DNA of 64,000 nt, from NCBI RefSeq assembly GCF_965229315.1, contig NZ_CBDDJA010000002.1, positions 1,116,001-1,180,000 on the forward strand, in the 5' to 3' direction. Positions 16,590-25,528 of the stretch are shown here, one piece after another. The notes beneath the pieces are model-generated. The model made no database searches. It was given only the letters and a program-made list of their open reading frames with translations, and had not been told where the DNA came from. The translations under genes and the position numbers were made by a program. Origin of the DNA: Pelomonas sp965229315 (GTDB lineage Bacteria; Pseudomonadota; Gammaproteobacteria; Burkholderiales; Burkholderiaceae_C). Position 1 is the first letter of the stretch; each line of letters opens with the position of its first letter.

Positions 16590-16594
16590 CGATT

Positions 16595-17563
16595 ATGTCC
16601 AAGCCGAAGCCGGCGCCCTTGCCCGCAGGCACGGTGGTTGGGGGCTACCAGATCATCAAGCGTCTGGCAGCAGGCGGTTTCGGCGTCGTCTACCTCGCCG
16701 AGGATCCCGACCATCACCTGGTGGCGCTGAAGGAGTACCTGCCTTCGTCGCTGGCCGAGCGCTCGCCGGGCGAGTTGACGCCCCGCGTCAAGCCCGAGAA
16801 GCAGCCGTTGTACCGGCTGGGCTTGAAGAGCTTCTTCGAAGAAGGCCGCTCGCTGGCGCAGATCTCGCACCCCAGCGTCGTCTCTGTGCTGAACTTCCTG
16901 CGCGAGAACGAGACCGTCTACATGGTCATGAACTACCTGCAGGGCGACACGCTGCAGGACTTCATCGTCACCGCGCGCGACATGAAGCGCGACAAGGTGT
17001 TCCGCGAGTCCACCATCCGCAGCCTGTTCGACGAGATCCTGCGCGGCCTGCGCATCGTGCACCAGCACAAGATGCTGCACCTGGACATCAAGCCGGCCAA
17101 CATCTTCATCACGAACGACAACAAGGCCGTGCTGCTGGACTTCGGCGCCGCGCGCGAGGTGCTGAGCAAGGAAGGCAACTTCATCCGCCCCATGTACACG
17201 CCGGGCTTTGCCGCGCCCGAGATGTACCGGCGCGACGGCTCGCTGGGCCCCTGGACCGACATCTACGCCATCGGCGCCTGCATCTACGCCTGCATGCAGG
17301 GCTATCCGCCCAACGACGCACCGCAGCGGCTGGAGAAGGACCGCCTGTCCCTGAGCCTGTCGCGGCTGCGCAATGTCTACTCCGACAACCTGCTCGAAGT
17401 GACCGAGTGGTGCATGTCGCTCGACGCGCTGTCGCGCCCGCAGAGCGTTTTTGCGCTGCAGAAGGAACTGGCCCGCGAGACCGAGCGGCGCTACACCAAG
17501 CTGTCGTTCAGCGAGCGGCTCAAGCTCCAGCTCGAAAACCTCAAGTCCGGGGCGAAGGCTTGA
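16595..17563 (+). CDS. Hanks-type serine/threonine protein kinase
   Basis: A 322-residue soluble kinase with all canonical elements: glycine-rich loop LAAGGFGVVY (24-33), ATP-binding Lys46 in ALKEYL, catalytic loop HLDIKPAN (162-169), DFG at 182-184 and AAPE at 206-209. No membrane segment or extracellular sensor is visible, unlike PASTA-type kinases. Its last four bases overlap the start of a PP2C phosphatase, the usual pairing for reversible Ser/Thr phosphorylation. Substrates cannot be told from sequence. The genes on both sides (yicC, rph, rdgB) concern RNA processing and nucleotide-pool cleaning. Confidence 0.93.
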   Translation: MSKPKPAPLPAGTVVGGYQIIKRLAAGGFGVVYLAEDPDHHLVALKEYLPSSLAERSPGELTPRVKPEKQPLYRLGLKSFFEEGRSLAQISHPSVVSVLNFLRENETVYMVMNYLQGDTLQDFIVTARDMKRDKVFRESTIRSLFDEILRGLRIVHQHKMLHLDIKPANIFITNDNKAVLLDFGAAREVLSKEGNFIRPMYTPGFAAPEMYRRDGSLGPWTDIYAIGACIYACMQGYPPNDAPQRLEKDRLSLSLSRLRNVYSDNLLEVTEWCMSLDALSRPQSVFALQKELARETERRYTKLSFSERLKLQLENLKSGAKA

Positions 17564-18465
17564 GGTTCGACGTCTTCCAGGTCAGCCGCCGCGGCGGGCG
17601 CGAGACCAACGAAGACCGCATGGGCTATTGCTTCACGCGGGAAGCCGGCCTGTTCGCGCTGGCCGACGGCATGGGCGGGCATCCGGAAGGCGAGGTCGCC
17701 GCGCAGATCGCGCTGCAGACGCTGGCCGCGCTGTTCCAGCAGGAAGCCCGCCCGGTGCTGGAAGACCCGCAGCGTTTCCTGCAGGAAACCATCCTCATCG
17801 CGCACCAGCAGTTGCTGCGTTATGCGGAGGGCAAAGGTTTGTCCGACACCCCGCGCACGACCGTCGTGGCCTGCATCCTGCAGGGCAACCAGGCCTGGTG
17901 GGCGCATTGCGGCGACTCCCGGCTGTATCTCGTGCGTTCGGCCAAGCTGATCGCCCGCACGCGTGACCACTCCTACTCCGAGCTGCAGGAGGCACTGGGC
18001 CGCGTGGGGCGCGGCGCGGACGCCTTCAACCGCAACGTGCTGTTCACCTGCCTGGGCAGCCCCGGCAAGCCCATGGTGGACTGCCAGGGCCCGCTGGTCA
18101 TGGAGCCGTCGGACCGCCTGCTGCTGTGCTCGGACGGCCTGTGGGGCAGCATCGAGGATCACGAGATCGTCCAGCACATCGCTGACAAGACGATCTCCGA
18201 GGCCGTGCCCGATCTGGTCGAGCAGGCCTTGCGCCGTGGTGGCGCGCGCTGCGACAACGTCACCGTGCTCGCCGTCGAATGGGAAGGCGAGGGCGAGCCC
18301 AGCGGCGACACCACGCAGAACCTGGGCAACTCCGGGTTCGCCTCCACCATCCAGGGCGCGCTGGACGCCGACCTCGTCGCAGCCATGGATGACGAAGAGA
18401 TCGAGCGCGCGGTGCGCGAGATCAACGAGGCCATTCGCCAGTCCGGCCGCGGCGCCAGGCGCTGA
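17560..18465 (+). CDS. PP2C-family serine/threonine phosphatase
   Basis: A 301-residue phosphatase that probably reverses the action of the upstream kinase. PP2C metal-binding motifs are in order: ETNEDRMG, ADGMGGHPEGEVAA, AHCGDSRLYL, CSDGLWGSIEDHEI and CDNVTVLAVEW. The likely start is a TTG at 17560 that overlaps the kinase stop codon by four bases and puts FDVFQVSRRGGRE right at the N-terminus; no ATG lies between there and residue 21. A C-terminal acidic tail of about 60 residues follows the catalytic domain. The protein appears cytosolic. Confidence 0.9.
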   Translation: MRFDVFQVSRRGGRETNEDRMGYCFTREAGLFALADGMGGHPEGEVAAQIALQTLAALFQQEARPVLEDPQRFLQETILIAHQQLLRYAEGKGLSDTPRTTVVACILQGNQAWWAHCGDSRLYLVRSAKLIARTRDHSYSELQEALGRVGRGADAFNRNVLFTCLGSPGKPMVDCQGPLVMEPSDRLLLCSDGLWGSIEDHEIVQHIADKTISEAVPDLVEQALRRGGARCDNVTVLAVEWEGEGEPSGDTTQNLGNSGFASTIQGALDADLVAAMDDEEIERAVREINEAIRQSGRGARR

Positions 18466-18540
18466 GCGGCCAAGGCCGGAGACAATCCGGCTTTTGCTGG
18501 GGCGGATCAACCGTCCTGGCATCCAACCCGCCAGAACCGC

Positions 18541-19272
18541 ATGACCAAGACCTTCACGCGCAGCGCCGACCGCGCCGCCCACCAGCTGCGCCCGGTGCGC
18601 ATCACCCGCGGTTTCACCGCCCACGCCGAGGGTTCGGTGCTGATCGAGTTCGGCGGCACGCGCGTGCTGTGCACGGCGTCCGTCGAGGAGCGCGTGCCGC
18701 CGCACAAGCGCGGCTCGGGCGAAGGCTGGGTGACGGCCGAGTACGGCATGCTGCCGCGCGCCACGCACACCCGCAGCGACCGCGAGGCGGCCAAGGGCAA
18801 GCAAAGCGGCCGCACGCAGGAGATCCAGCGCCTCATCGGCCGCTCGCTGCGCGCCGTGTTCGACCTGGCCGCGCTGGGTGAACGCACCATCACGCTGGAC
18901 TGCGACGTGCTGCAGGCCGACGGCGGCACGCGCACGGCCGCCATCACCGGCGCGTTCGTCGCCGCGCAGGACGCGGTCAACCGGCTGCTGGCCGACAGCA
19001 AGCTGTCGCGCTCGCCGATCAAGGAGGCTGTGGCCGCAATCTCGGTGGGCATCGTCGACGGTGTGCCGCTGCTGGACCTGGAGTATGTCGAAGACGCCGC
19101 CTGCGACACCGACATGAACGTCGTCATGACCGCCTCCGGCGGCTTCGTCGAGCTGCAGGGCACGGCCGAAGGCGTCGTCTTCACGCGCACCGAGATGAAC
19201 GCGCTGCTGGACCTGGCCGAGAAGGGCATCGCCGAGCTGCTGGCGGCCCAGCAGGCTGCGTTGAAGGCCTGA
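18541..19272 (+). CDS. rph: Ribonuclease PH
   Basis: A 243-residue phosphate-dependent 3'-5' exoribonuclease that trims tRNA precursors. The family pattern is complete: N-terminal RPVRITRGFTAHAEGSVL, TASVEERVPPHKRGSG, WVTAEYGMLPRATHTRSDRE, the QSGRTQEIQRLIGRSLRAV helix, and LDCDVLQADGGTRTAAITGA in the catalytic core. Length matches the E. coli enzyme. It is followed two bases later by rdgB. Confidence 0.97.
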   Translation: MTKTFTRSADRAAHQLRPVRITRGFTAHAEGSVLIEFGGTRVLCTASVEERVPPHKRGSGEGWVTAEYGMLPRATHTRSDREAAKGKQSGRTQEIQRLIGRSLRAVFDLAALGERTITLDCDVLQADGGTRTAAITGAFVAAQDAVNRLLADSKLSRSPIKEAVAAISVGIVDGVPLLDLEYVEDAACDTDMNVVMTASGGFVELQGTAEGVVFTRTEMNALLDLAEKGIAELLAAQQAALKA

Positions 19273-19274
19273 GC

Positions 19275-19880
19275 ATGAAGCTCGTCCTCGCTTCCAACAA
19301 CGCCAAGAAGCTCGTCGAGCTGCAGGCGCTGTTCACGCCGCTGGGCATCGCCCTCGTGAACCAGGGCAGTCTGGGCATCCCCGAGGCCGAGGAGCCGTTC
19401 GACACCTTCGTCGAGAACGCCCTCGTCAAGGCCCGCCACGCGGCGAAGTTGAGCGGCCTGTCGGCGCTGGCGGACGACTCCGGCCTGAGCGTCGATGCGC
19501 TGGGCGGCGCGCCGGGCGTGCGCTCGGCCCGCTACGCGCTGGACGCCGGTGGCGAGAAGAGCGACGCGGCGAACAACCAGCGCCTGCTGCGCGAGCTGGC
19601 CGGTGTGGCCGACCGCCGTGGGCGTTTCGTCTGCGCGCTGGTCGCGGTGCGCCGTGCCGACGACCCCGAGCCGCTGATCGCGATGGGCCGTTGGGACGGC
19701 GAGATCCTGGCCGCGCCGCGCGGGGCAGGGGGCTTCGGCTATGACCCGCTGATGCACATCCCCGCGCTGGGCGAGACGGTGGCCGGCCTGGCGGCCGAGG
19801 TGAAGAACCGCCACAGCCACCGTGCGTTGGCCGCCGCGCAACTGATTGCTCAGTTCCGCGAGGTCTGGCAGCTCGGTTGA
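19275..19880 (+). CDS. rdgB: RdgB/HAM1 non-canonical purine NTP pyrophosphatase
   Basis: A 201-residue housekeeping enzyme that hydrolyses dITP, ITP and XTP to keep deaminated purines out of DNA and RNA. Motifs are the start LASNNAKKLVEL, FVENALVKARHAAKLSGL, ADDSGLSVDALGGAPGVRSARYA, GGFGYDP and the C-terminal KNRHSHRALA. It lies between rph and hemW in an apparent operon. Confidence 0.96.
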   Translation: MKLVLASNNAKKLVELQALFTPLGIALVNQGSLGIPEAEEPFDTFVENALVKARHAAKLSGLSALADDSGLSVDALGGAPGVRSARYALDAGGEKSDAANNQRLLRELAGVADRRGRFVCALVAVRRADDPEPLIAMGRWDGEILAAPRGAGGFGYDPLMHIPALGETVAGLAAEVKNRHSHRALAAAQLIAQFREVWQLG

Positions 19881-19884
19881 CCGC

Positions 19885-21069
19885 ATGGCTGATCTCGTCC
19901 ACCTGATGCGCCCGGGCACGCTGCAACTGCCCGCGCTGCCGCCGCTCGCGCTGTACGTGCACCTGCCCTGGTGCCTGCGCAAATGCCCGTACTGCGACTT
20001 CAACTCGCACGAAGTCCAGGCCGGCGGGCTCACGGCCGACACGGCCGAGGCCTACCTGGCCGCGCTGCGCGCCGACCTGGAGGCCGCGCTGCCGCTGATC
20101 TGGGGCCGGCCGGTGGTCAGCATCTTCATCGGCGGCGGCACGCCCAGCCTGTTCAACCCCGCGCAGATCGCGCAGCTGATCTCGGACATCCGCGCCCGCC
20201 TGCCGCTGGAGGCCGGCTGCGAGATCACGCTGGAGGCCAACCCGGGCACGTTCGAGCGCGAGCGCTTCAAGGGCTTCCGCGCAGCGGGCGTCACGCGGCT
20301 GTCGGTCGGCGTGCAGAGCTTCGATGACGCGCAGCTGAAGCAGCTGGGCCGCATGCACAGCGCCAGTCAGGCCCGCGAGGCACTGGCCGAGGCGGCGGAG
20401 GCCTTCGAGACCTTCAACCTCGACCTGATGTATGCGCTGCCCGGCCAGACGCTGGACGACCTGTCGCAGGAGCTCGACACGGCGCTGAGCTTCAAGCCGC
20501 CGCACCTGTCCATCTACCACCTGACCATCGAGCCCAACACGGTGTTCGCGACGCGCACGCCGGCCGGCCTGCCGGACCCGGACCTCGCCAGTGACATGCT
20601 GGACCTGATCACCGGCAAGACCGCAGGCGCGGGCCTGTCGCGCTACGAGGTCTCGGCTTTTGCGCGCGACGGCCACCGCTGCACGCACAACCTGAACTAC
20701 TGGCAGTTCGGCGACTACCTGGGCATCGGCGCCGGCGCGCACAGCAAGCTGAGCTTCCCGAACCGCGTGCTGCGCCAGGTGCGCTGGCGCGAGCCGGCGG
20801 CGTTCGTGGCGCAGGCCAACAAGGTCAGCAACGAGCACGAGGTGGCGCGCAAGGCGCTGCCGTTCGAGTTCATGTTGAACGCGCTGCGCCTGAAGGAGGG
20901 CGTCACGCTGACGCAGTTCCTGGAGCGCACCGGCTTGCCGGTGTCGGCCATCGCCACCGCCCTGGCGACAGCGCGCGGCCGCGGCCTGCTGACCGCCGAC
21001 CCGACCCGCATCCAGCCCACGGAGCGTGGGTTCGACTTCCTCAGCGATCTGCAGCAGCTGTTCCTCTGA
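19885..21069 (+). CDS. hemW: HemW radical SAM haem chaperone
   Basis: A 394-residue radical-SAM protein. The cluster motif CLRKCPYC places cysteines at about 30, 34 and 37, followed by the GGGTPSLF and LEANPGT SAM-binding signatures and the HemW-type HNLNYWQFGDYLGIGAGAHS motif. HemW proteins bind haem and deliver it to respiratory enzymes; they were long misannotated as coproporphyrinogen oxidase (HemN), but lack the fourth HemN cysteine. The ATG at 19885 follows rdgB by four bases. It converges on cheB. Confidence 0.93.
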   Translation: MADLVHLMRPGTLQLPALPPLALYVHLPWCLRKCPYCDFNSHEVQAGGLTADTAEAYLAALRADLEAALPLIWGRPVVSIFIGGGTPSLFNPAQIAQLISDIRARLPLEAGCEITLEANPGTFERERFKGFRAAGVTRLSVGVQSFDDAQLKQLGRMHSASQAREALAEAAEAFETFNLDLMYALPGQTLDDLSQELDTALSFKPPHLSIYHLTIEPNTVFATRTPAGLPDPDLASDMLDLITGKTAGAGLSRYEVSAFARDGHRCTHNLNYWQFGDYLGIGAGAHSKLSFPNRVLRQVRWREPAAFVAQANKVSNEHEVARKALPFEFMLNALRLKEGVTLTQFLERTGLPVSAIATALATARGRGLLTADPTRIQPTERGFDFLSDLQQLFL

Positions 21070-21112
21070 GGCCGCGCGGCGCGGTGAACGCCGCCGGCTG
21101 CCGCGCCGAGGG

Positions 21113-22201
21113 TCAGACCCGGTTCAGCGAGATGCCGGACGTGGCGCGCAGCCGCTCCAGCACCTTGGCGGCGATCTGGTTCAGCGGCAGCACCTCGTCC
21201 GCCGCGCCGGCCGCGATGGCTTCGCGCGGCATGCCGAAGACGACGCAACTGGCTTCGTCTTGGCAGTAGTTGTAGGCGCCGGCGTCTTTCATGACCTTCA
21301 TCGCGCGGGCGCCGTCTGCGCCCATGCCGGTCAGCATGATGCCGATGGCGTTGGGGCCGACGACCTTGGCGGCCGACAGGAACAGCGCCTCGACCGACGG
21401 CTTGTGGCGGTTGACGGGCTCGCCGTCCTGCACGCGGGCGATGTAGTTCGCGCCGCTGCGTTCCACGGTCAGGTGCAGGCCGCCGGGCGCGATGTAGCCA
21501 TGGCCGGGCAGGATGCGCTCGCCGTCCTGGGCTTCCTTCACACGGATCTTGCACAGCCCGTCCAGCCGCGCGGCATAGCTCTTCGTGAAGCCGGGTGGCA
21601 TGTGCTGCGTGATGACCACCGCCGGGCTGTCAGCCGGCAGGTTGACGATCACGTCCTTGGTCGCCTCGGTGCCGCCGGTGGAGGCGCCGATGAAGATGAT
21701 CTTCTCGGTCGAGGCCCGGCCGAGGCTGGCCATGGTCACGGCCTTGACCGGTGCCGGCGCAGCCGTGCCCGGGGCGGCAGGCGCCGGCGCGCGGCGGATG
21801 TGCGCCTTGGCGGCGATGCGGATCTTGTCGGTGATGTCCTGGGCCAGCAGCTTGATGCCGTCGGCCACGCCGATCTTGGGCTTGGCGACGAAGTCCACGG
21901 CGCCCAGCTCCAGCGCCTTGAGCGTCACCTCCGCGCCGCGCTCGGTCAGCGTGGACACCATCACCACCGGCATGGGTCGCAGCCTCATCAGGCGCGACAG
22001 GAAGTCGAGCCCGTCCATGCGCGGCATCTCGACATCCAGCGTGATGACGTCGGGGTTCAGGTTGCGGATCATCTCGCGCGCAACCAGCGGGTCCGACGCC
22101 GCGCCTATGCATTCCATGTCGGGCTGGCGGTTGATGATCTCGGTCAGGATCGACCGCACCAATGCGGAATCGTCCACCACCACGACCTTGGTTTTGGCCA
22201 T
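21113..22201 (-). CDS. cheB: Chemotaxis methylesterase/deamidase CheB
   Basis: A 362-residue response regulator-enzyme that removes methyl groups from chemoreceptors. The receiver domain (about 4-120) has Asp10/11 and phosphoacceptor Asp56 in TLDVEMPRMDG. The esterase domain (about 165-355) has Ser174 in GASTGGTE, His200 in TQHMPPGFT and an Asp in TGMGADGA as catalytic triad. A proline/alanine-rich linker joins them. The ATG at 22201 follows a ggagac ribosome site. It is the last gene of cheR-cheD-cheB. Confidence 0.96.
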   Translation of the reverse strand: MAKTKVVVVDDSALVRSILTEIINRQPDMECIGAASDPLVAREMIRNLNPDVITLDVEMPRMDGLDFLSRLMRLRPMPVVMVSTLTERGAEVTLKALELGAVDFVAKPKIGVADGIKLLAQDITDKIRIAAKAHIRRAPAPAAPGTAAPAPVKAVTMASLGRASTEKIIFIGASTGGTEATKDVIVNLPADSPAVVITQHMPPGFTKSYAARLDGLCKIRVKEAQDGERILPGHGYIAPGGLHLTVERSGANYIARVQDGEPVNRHKPSVEALFLSAAKVVGPNAIGIMLTGMGADGARAMKVMKDAGAYNYCQDEASCVVFGMPREAIAAGAADEVLPLNQIAAKVLERLRATSGISLNRV

Positions 22202-22211
22202 TGGTGTCTCC

Positions 22212-22871
22212 TCAGAACAGGTCGATGGAGCCGCCGCTGCTCGCGACCGGCTGCACCTTCTGGATGGCGGCCCGGTCCTGCTGGACCAGCGCGTCGGTAT
22301 TCGTCGGCGCCAGGCGCTTGACCATGGCCTTGCCACTCGCGGGCAGGAAGCAGACCTTGCGCGGGTACACGTCCATCACGTCCTTGGAGACGATGGGGAT
22401 GCGCTCCAGCTTCAGGTAGTCGATGACGAAGTTGGTGTTGCGTTCGCCCACGTTGAGCGAGTTCATGCCCGAGATGACGGCGCCGCCGCCGAAGATCTTG
22501 GCTTCCATGCGGCTCTTGCTGGCGCCGCGCTTCATCATCTCGTTGATCAGCAACTCCATCGCGAACGACCCGTAGCGGCCCGAGTCGCCGTTGCCCTCGG
22601 GCAGCATGAAGTGGTTCATGCCGCCGACCTTGGCGACGCGGTCCCACAGGCAGGCGGCGATGCAGGAGCCCAGCGTCGTCATGACGAGCAGGTCCTCGGT
22701 GTCGACGAAGTACTCGCCCGGCAGGATCTTGACGGCGGCGTTCTTGAAGTGCGCGTCGTAGAAGAAGAACGAGGCCTCGCCCTGCTTGCGGGGCGCGGCC
22801 TTGAGCTGGGCGACGCGAGCCGCCGCGGCCGGGTTGCCGAAGGTCGATGCAGAGGCGAGAGGCGTGCTCAT
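22212..22871 (-). CDS. cheD: Chemoreceptor glutamine deamidase CheD
   Basis: A 219-residue deamidase that converts receptor glutamines to methyl-accepting glutamates. The catalytic cysteine is in TTLGSCIAACLWD and the histidine in GGMNHFMLP; the family's FGGG motif (KIFGGGAV) is present. An N-terminal extension of about 45 residues precedes the core. It starts three bases after cheR and ends ten bases before cheB. Confidence 0.95.
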   Translation of the reverse strand: MSTPLASASTFGNPAAAARVAQLKAAPRKQGEASFFFYDAHFKNAAVKILPGEYFVDTEDLLVMTTLGSCIAACLWDRVAKVGGMNHFMLPEGNGDSGRYGSFAMELLINEMMKRGASKSRMEAKIFGGGAVISGMNSLNVGERNTNFVIDYLKLERIPIVSKDVMDVYPRKVCFLPASGKAMVKRLAPTNTDALVQQDRAAIQKVQPVASSGGSIDLF

Positions 22872-22874
22872 GGA

Positions 22875-23726
22875 TCAGACCCGTTCGTAGATCGTCTTGC
22901 CGCGCAGCTTGAACAGGTCGCGGGATTCGGTGAAGTTCTCGGAATGGCCCACGAAAAGCAGGCCGCCCGGTCGCATCACGCGGTGGATGCGCTCCAGCAC
23001 CTTGCGCTGCGTGGGGGCATCGAAATAGATCATCACATTGCGGCAGAACACCATGTGGAAGGGGTCGCCCAGCTGCCATTGCGCGTCCATCAGGTTCAGC
23101 GGCCGGAAGTCCACCCAGCGCTGCAACTCGGGCTTCACGCGGATCTTGCCGGCGTTCGCACCGGTGCCGCGCATGAAGAAGTGCTTCAGCCGCGCCGCGT
23201 CCAGCCCGCGCGCGTCGGCGTTGTAGACGCCGCGCTTGGCGGTGGCCAGCACGTTGGTGTCGATGTCGCTGGCGACCAGTTGCACCGAGGCGCTGGGCCC
23301 CAGGGCTTCGCTGCAGGTCATCAGGATGGAGTAGGGTTCCTCGCCGGTGGACGCGGCGCAGCACCACACGCGGAGCTGCTTGCCGACATAGGGCTTCAGG
23401 TCCTCCTTCATCGCGTGGAAGTGGTGGTCCTCGCGGAAGAACGAAGTCAGGTTGGTCGTCAGGCAGTTGACGAACTCCTGCCATTCGACCGCGCTGGCCG
23501 GGCCCGTCGAGGCCTCCAGCCACTGCAGGTAGCTCGCGAAGCTCTTGTGCCCGGTCTCGCGCAGCCGGCGCGACAACCGGCTGTAGACCATCGCATGCTT
23601 GCCGTCATGCAGGCTGATGCCCGCATGCTTGTAGATCAGCTCGCGGACCCGGTCGAAGTCGGCCTTGCTGAAGCTGAACTCATGGTCTAGCGAGTCGTTG
23701 CCGTGGGCGAGGTCGGGTGCGGGCAT
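22875..23726 (-). CDS. cheR: Chemotaxis methyltransferase CheR
   Basis: A 283-residue SAM-dependent enzyme that methylates glutamates of chemoreceptors. The N-terminal helical domain (FDRVRELIYKHAGISL, YSRLSRRLRE) is followed by the SAM-binding motif WCCAASTGEEPYSI, DIDTNVLATA and FCRNVMIYFD. The start at 23726 (MPAPDLAHGN) is preferred over one 20 codons upstream because it matches usual CheR length. No cheA, cheW, cheY or receptor gene lies in the window, so this module works with components encoded elsewhere. Confidence 0.95.
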   Translation of the reverse strand: MPAPDLAHGNDSLDHEFSFSKADFDRVRELIYKHAGISLHDGKHAMVYSRLSRRLRETGHKSFASYLQWLEASTGPASAVEWQEFVNCLTTNLTSFFREDHHFHAMKEDLKPYVGKQLRVWCCAASTGEEPYSILMTCSEALGPSASVQLVASDIDTNVLATAKRGVYNADARGLDAARLKHFFMRGTGANAGKIRVKPELQRWVDFRPLNLMDAQWQLGDPFHMVFCRNVMIYFDAPTQRKVLERIHRVMRPGGLLFVGHSENFTESRDLFKLRGKTIYERV

Positions 23727-23927
23727 GTCGAGGTGTGATTTGTGGGTGCTCGCAGCAGTTCTGGCGTTGGCGCGCCGATTCTGCACCGCAGGGCCGTTGT
23801 GCGGCTCTTGTGCGATTCAGCATAGTGCAAACAGGTCGCAGGAACGTGCCTGTTTCACGACCTGACAGGGGAACGGCCGCTGCTAGACTGCCTCGCCACC
23901 ACAATTCGGCCAACCGCTTTTCTGGCT

Positions 23928-24671
23928 TTGCCTTTGGAACACCGATTGCCAGCCGCTGCCTTGATCGACGCCCATGCGCTTGATCTCGATCTGGCCCTGC
24001 AACTGCTGCAGCAGGCTGGAGCGCTGTTGCCGGACGAGGCACCCTACAGCGCCGCCTGGCTGCAGGCCGTGTTGAACGCCTTGTGCGACCTCTCCAGCCG
24101 GGATGCGTTGACCGGCCTCGTCAACCGGCGCAGTTTCGAGATGGCGCTGGCCCGCGAGGTGGACCGCGTGGCCCGTTCCGGCGAGGCGGCGCTGCTGCTG
24201 ATGCTGGACATCGACCACTTCAAGGCGGTCAACGACACGCATGGCCATGGTGCCGGCGACCAGGTCATCTGCGCCGTCGCTCGCGCCGTCGAGCAGAGCG
24301 TGCGGCCCATGGACCTCGTGGCCCGGGTGGGCGGTGAAGAGTTCGCCATCATCCTGCCCAACTGCGCGACGCACGTGGGCCTGGTCGTCGCGCAGCGCGT
24401 GCGCGAGCGCGTGTCCGGGCTGGACATCGAGATCGCACCCGGGCAGATGCTCAACGTGACGGTCAGCCTGGGCGGCGCCTTCGCCCCGCAGTGGGTGCGT
24501 TCGTCGCCGCTGCTGTGGATGGAACGTGCGGACCGCCAGCTCTACCGTGCCAAGGCGGAAGGCCGCAACCGCGCCTGCCTCGAACCCCAGATCGACTCCC
24601 TGGTCAGCGCCGAAGAAAAGGGCATGTTGTTTGCCTCCCTGAATCTCGAAACGCAACAGGACATGCCATGA
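23928..24671 (+). CDS. Diguanylate cyclase (GGDEF domain)
   Basis: A 247-residue protein making cyclic di-GMP from GTP. The GGDEF domain (about 57-230) has SRDALTGLVNRRSF, DIDHFKAVNDTHGHGAGD and the active-site variant GGEEF (135-139), normally active. An inhibitory I-site RPMD (126-129) sits five residues before it, implying product inhibition. The first 55 residues are helical, with no recognised sensor and no membrane segment. A TTG at 23928 is the probable start, as no ATG precedes the domain; TTG codons at 23934 and 23946 are alternatives. It overlaps the ATPase gene by four bases and is divergent from cheR. Confidence 0.88.
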   Translation: MPLEHRLPAAALIDAHALDLDLALQLLQQAGALLPDEAPYSAAWLQAVLNALCDLSSRDALTGLVNRRSFEMALAREVDRVARSGEAALLLMLDIDHFKAVNDTHGHGAGDQVICAVARAVEQSVRPMDLVARVGGEEFAIILPNCATHVGLVVAQRVRERVSGLDIEIAPGQMLNVTVSLGGAFAPQWVRSSPLLWMERADRQLYRAKAEGRNRACLEPQIDSLVSAEEKGMLFASLNLETQQDMP

Positions 24672-25480
24672 GCACGACCTCCGATCCTGCTGCCCCCGCA
24701 ACATCGCCGCCGCGCCCGCCGCGTGCCGGTGCGCGCACACTTGCCGTCACCAGCGGCAAGGGCGGCGTCGGCAAGACTTTCGTCACCGCCAACCTCGCGG
24801 CGGCGCTGGCCGCCCACGGCCTGAAGGTGCTGGTGCTGGATGCCGACCTGGGCCTTGCCAACCTCGACGTGGTGCTGAACCTGCACCCCAAGCTGACGCT
24901 GCACGACGTCTTCACCGACAAGTGCACGCTGGAACAGGCCATCCTGCCCGCGCCGGGGGGCTTTTCCGTGCTGCTGGCCGGCTCCGGCATGGTGGAGTAC
25001 TCGCGCCTCACACCGGAGGTGCGCGACAAGCTGCTGCACATCATCGACCTGGTCAAGCCGCGCTTCGACTGGGTGCTGCTGGACACCGGCGCCGGCATCT
25101 CCGACGTGGTGCTCTACGCCGTCTCGCTGGCGCAGGACGTGCTCGTCGTCGCGACACCCGAGCCCACGTCGCTGACCGACGCCTACGCCACCATCAAGGT
25201 GCTCGCCACGCAGCAGGAGCGCCGCCACGTGGGCCTGCTCGTCAACCAGGCCAACCGGGTCGGCGAAGGCAAGCTGATCTGCGGCCAGTTGCAGCAGGTG
25301 CTGCAGCGCTTCATCGGCCCGATGCCGGGCCAGGGTTTCAAGCTCGAACTGCTGGGCGAGGTGAAGGCCGACCAGGCGGTGCGCCAGGCGGTGCTGAAGC
25401 GCCAACTGGTGCTGGAGCACTACCCGGGCTGCGATGCCGCCCAGGCCATCCGGGCGCTGGCGAGCAAGCTGCTCGGCTGA
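24668..25480 (+). CDS. MinD/ParA-type ATPase, FlhG-like
   Basis: A 270-residue deviant Walker-A ATPase. Motifs are SGKGGVGKT (29-37), DADLGLANLDVVLNL, the switch region LLDTGAGISD and the base-recognition VNQANRVGEG. LGLANLDVVL and DTGAGIS resemble FlhG/FleN, which controls flagellar number, more than MinD. It lacks a clear FlhG N-terminal activator helix; a Pro/Ala linker stands there instead. The C-terminal amphipathic helix may bind membrane. Coupling to a diguanylate cyclase and proximity to cheRDB support a role in motility or polar placement. Confidence 0.85.
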   Translation: MSTTSDPAAPATSPPRPPRAGARTLAVTSGKGGVGKTFVTANLAAALAAHGLKVLVLDADLGLANLDVVLNLHPKLTLHDVFTDKCTLEQAILPAPGGFSVLLAGSGMVEYSRLTPEVRDKLLHIIDLVKPRFDWVLLDTGAGISDVVLYAVSLAQDVLVVATPEPTSLTDAYATIKVLATQQERRHVGLLVNQANRVGEGKLICGQLQQVLQRFIGPMPGQGFKLELLGEVKADQAVRQAVLKRQLVLEHYPGCDAAQAIRALASKLLG

Positions 25481-25528
25481 AGGCCGCCCTGCCGGCTCCA
25501 CGAGGCCCTTCGGCAAACGCGACACCGC

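Noticed and set aside
19885..21069. Oxygen-independent coproporphyrinogen oxidase (HemN)
   Set aside because: The cysteine pattern and the HNLNYW motif fit HemW rather than HemN.
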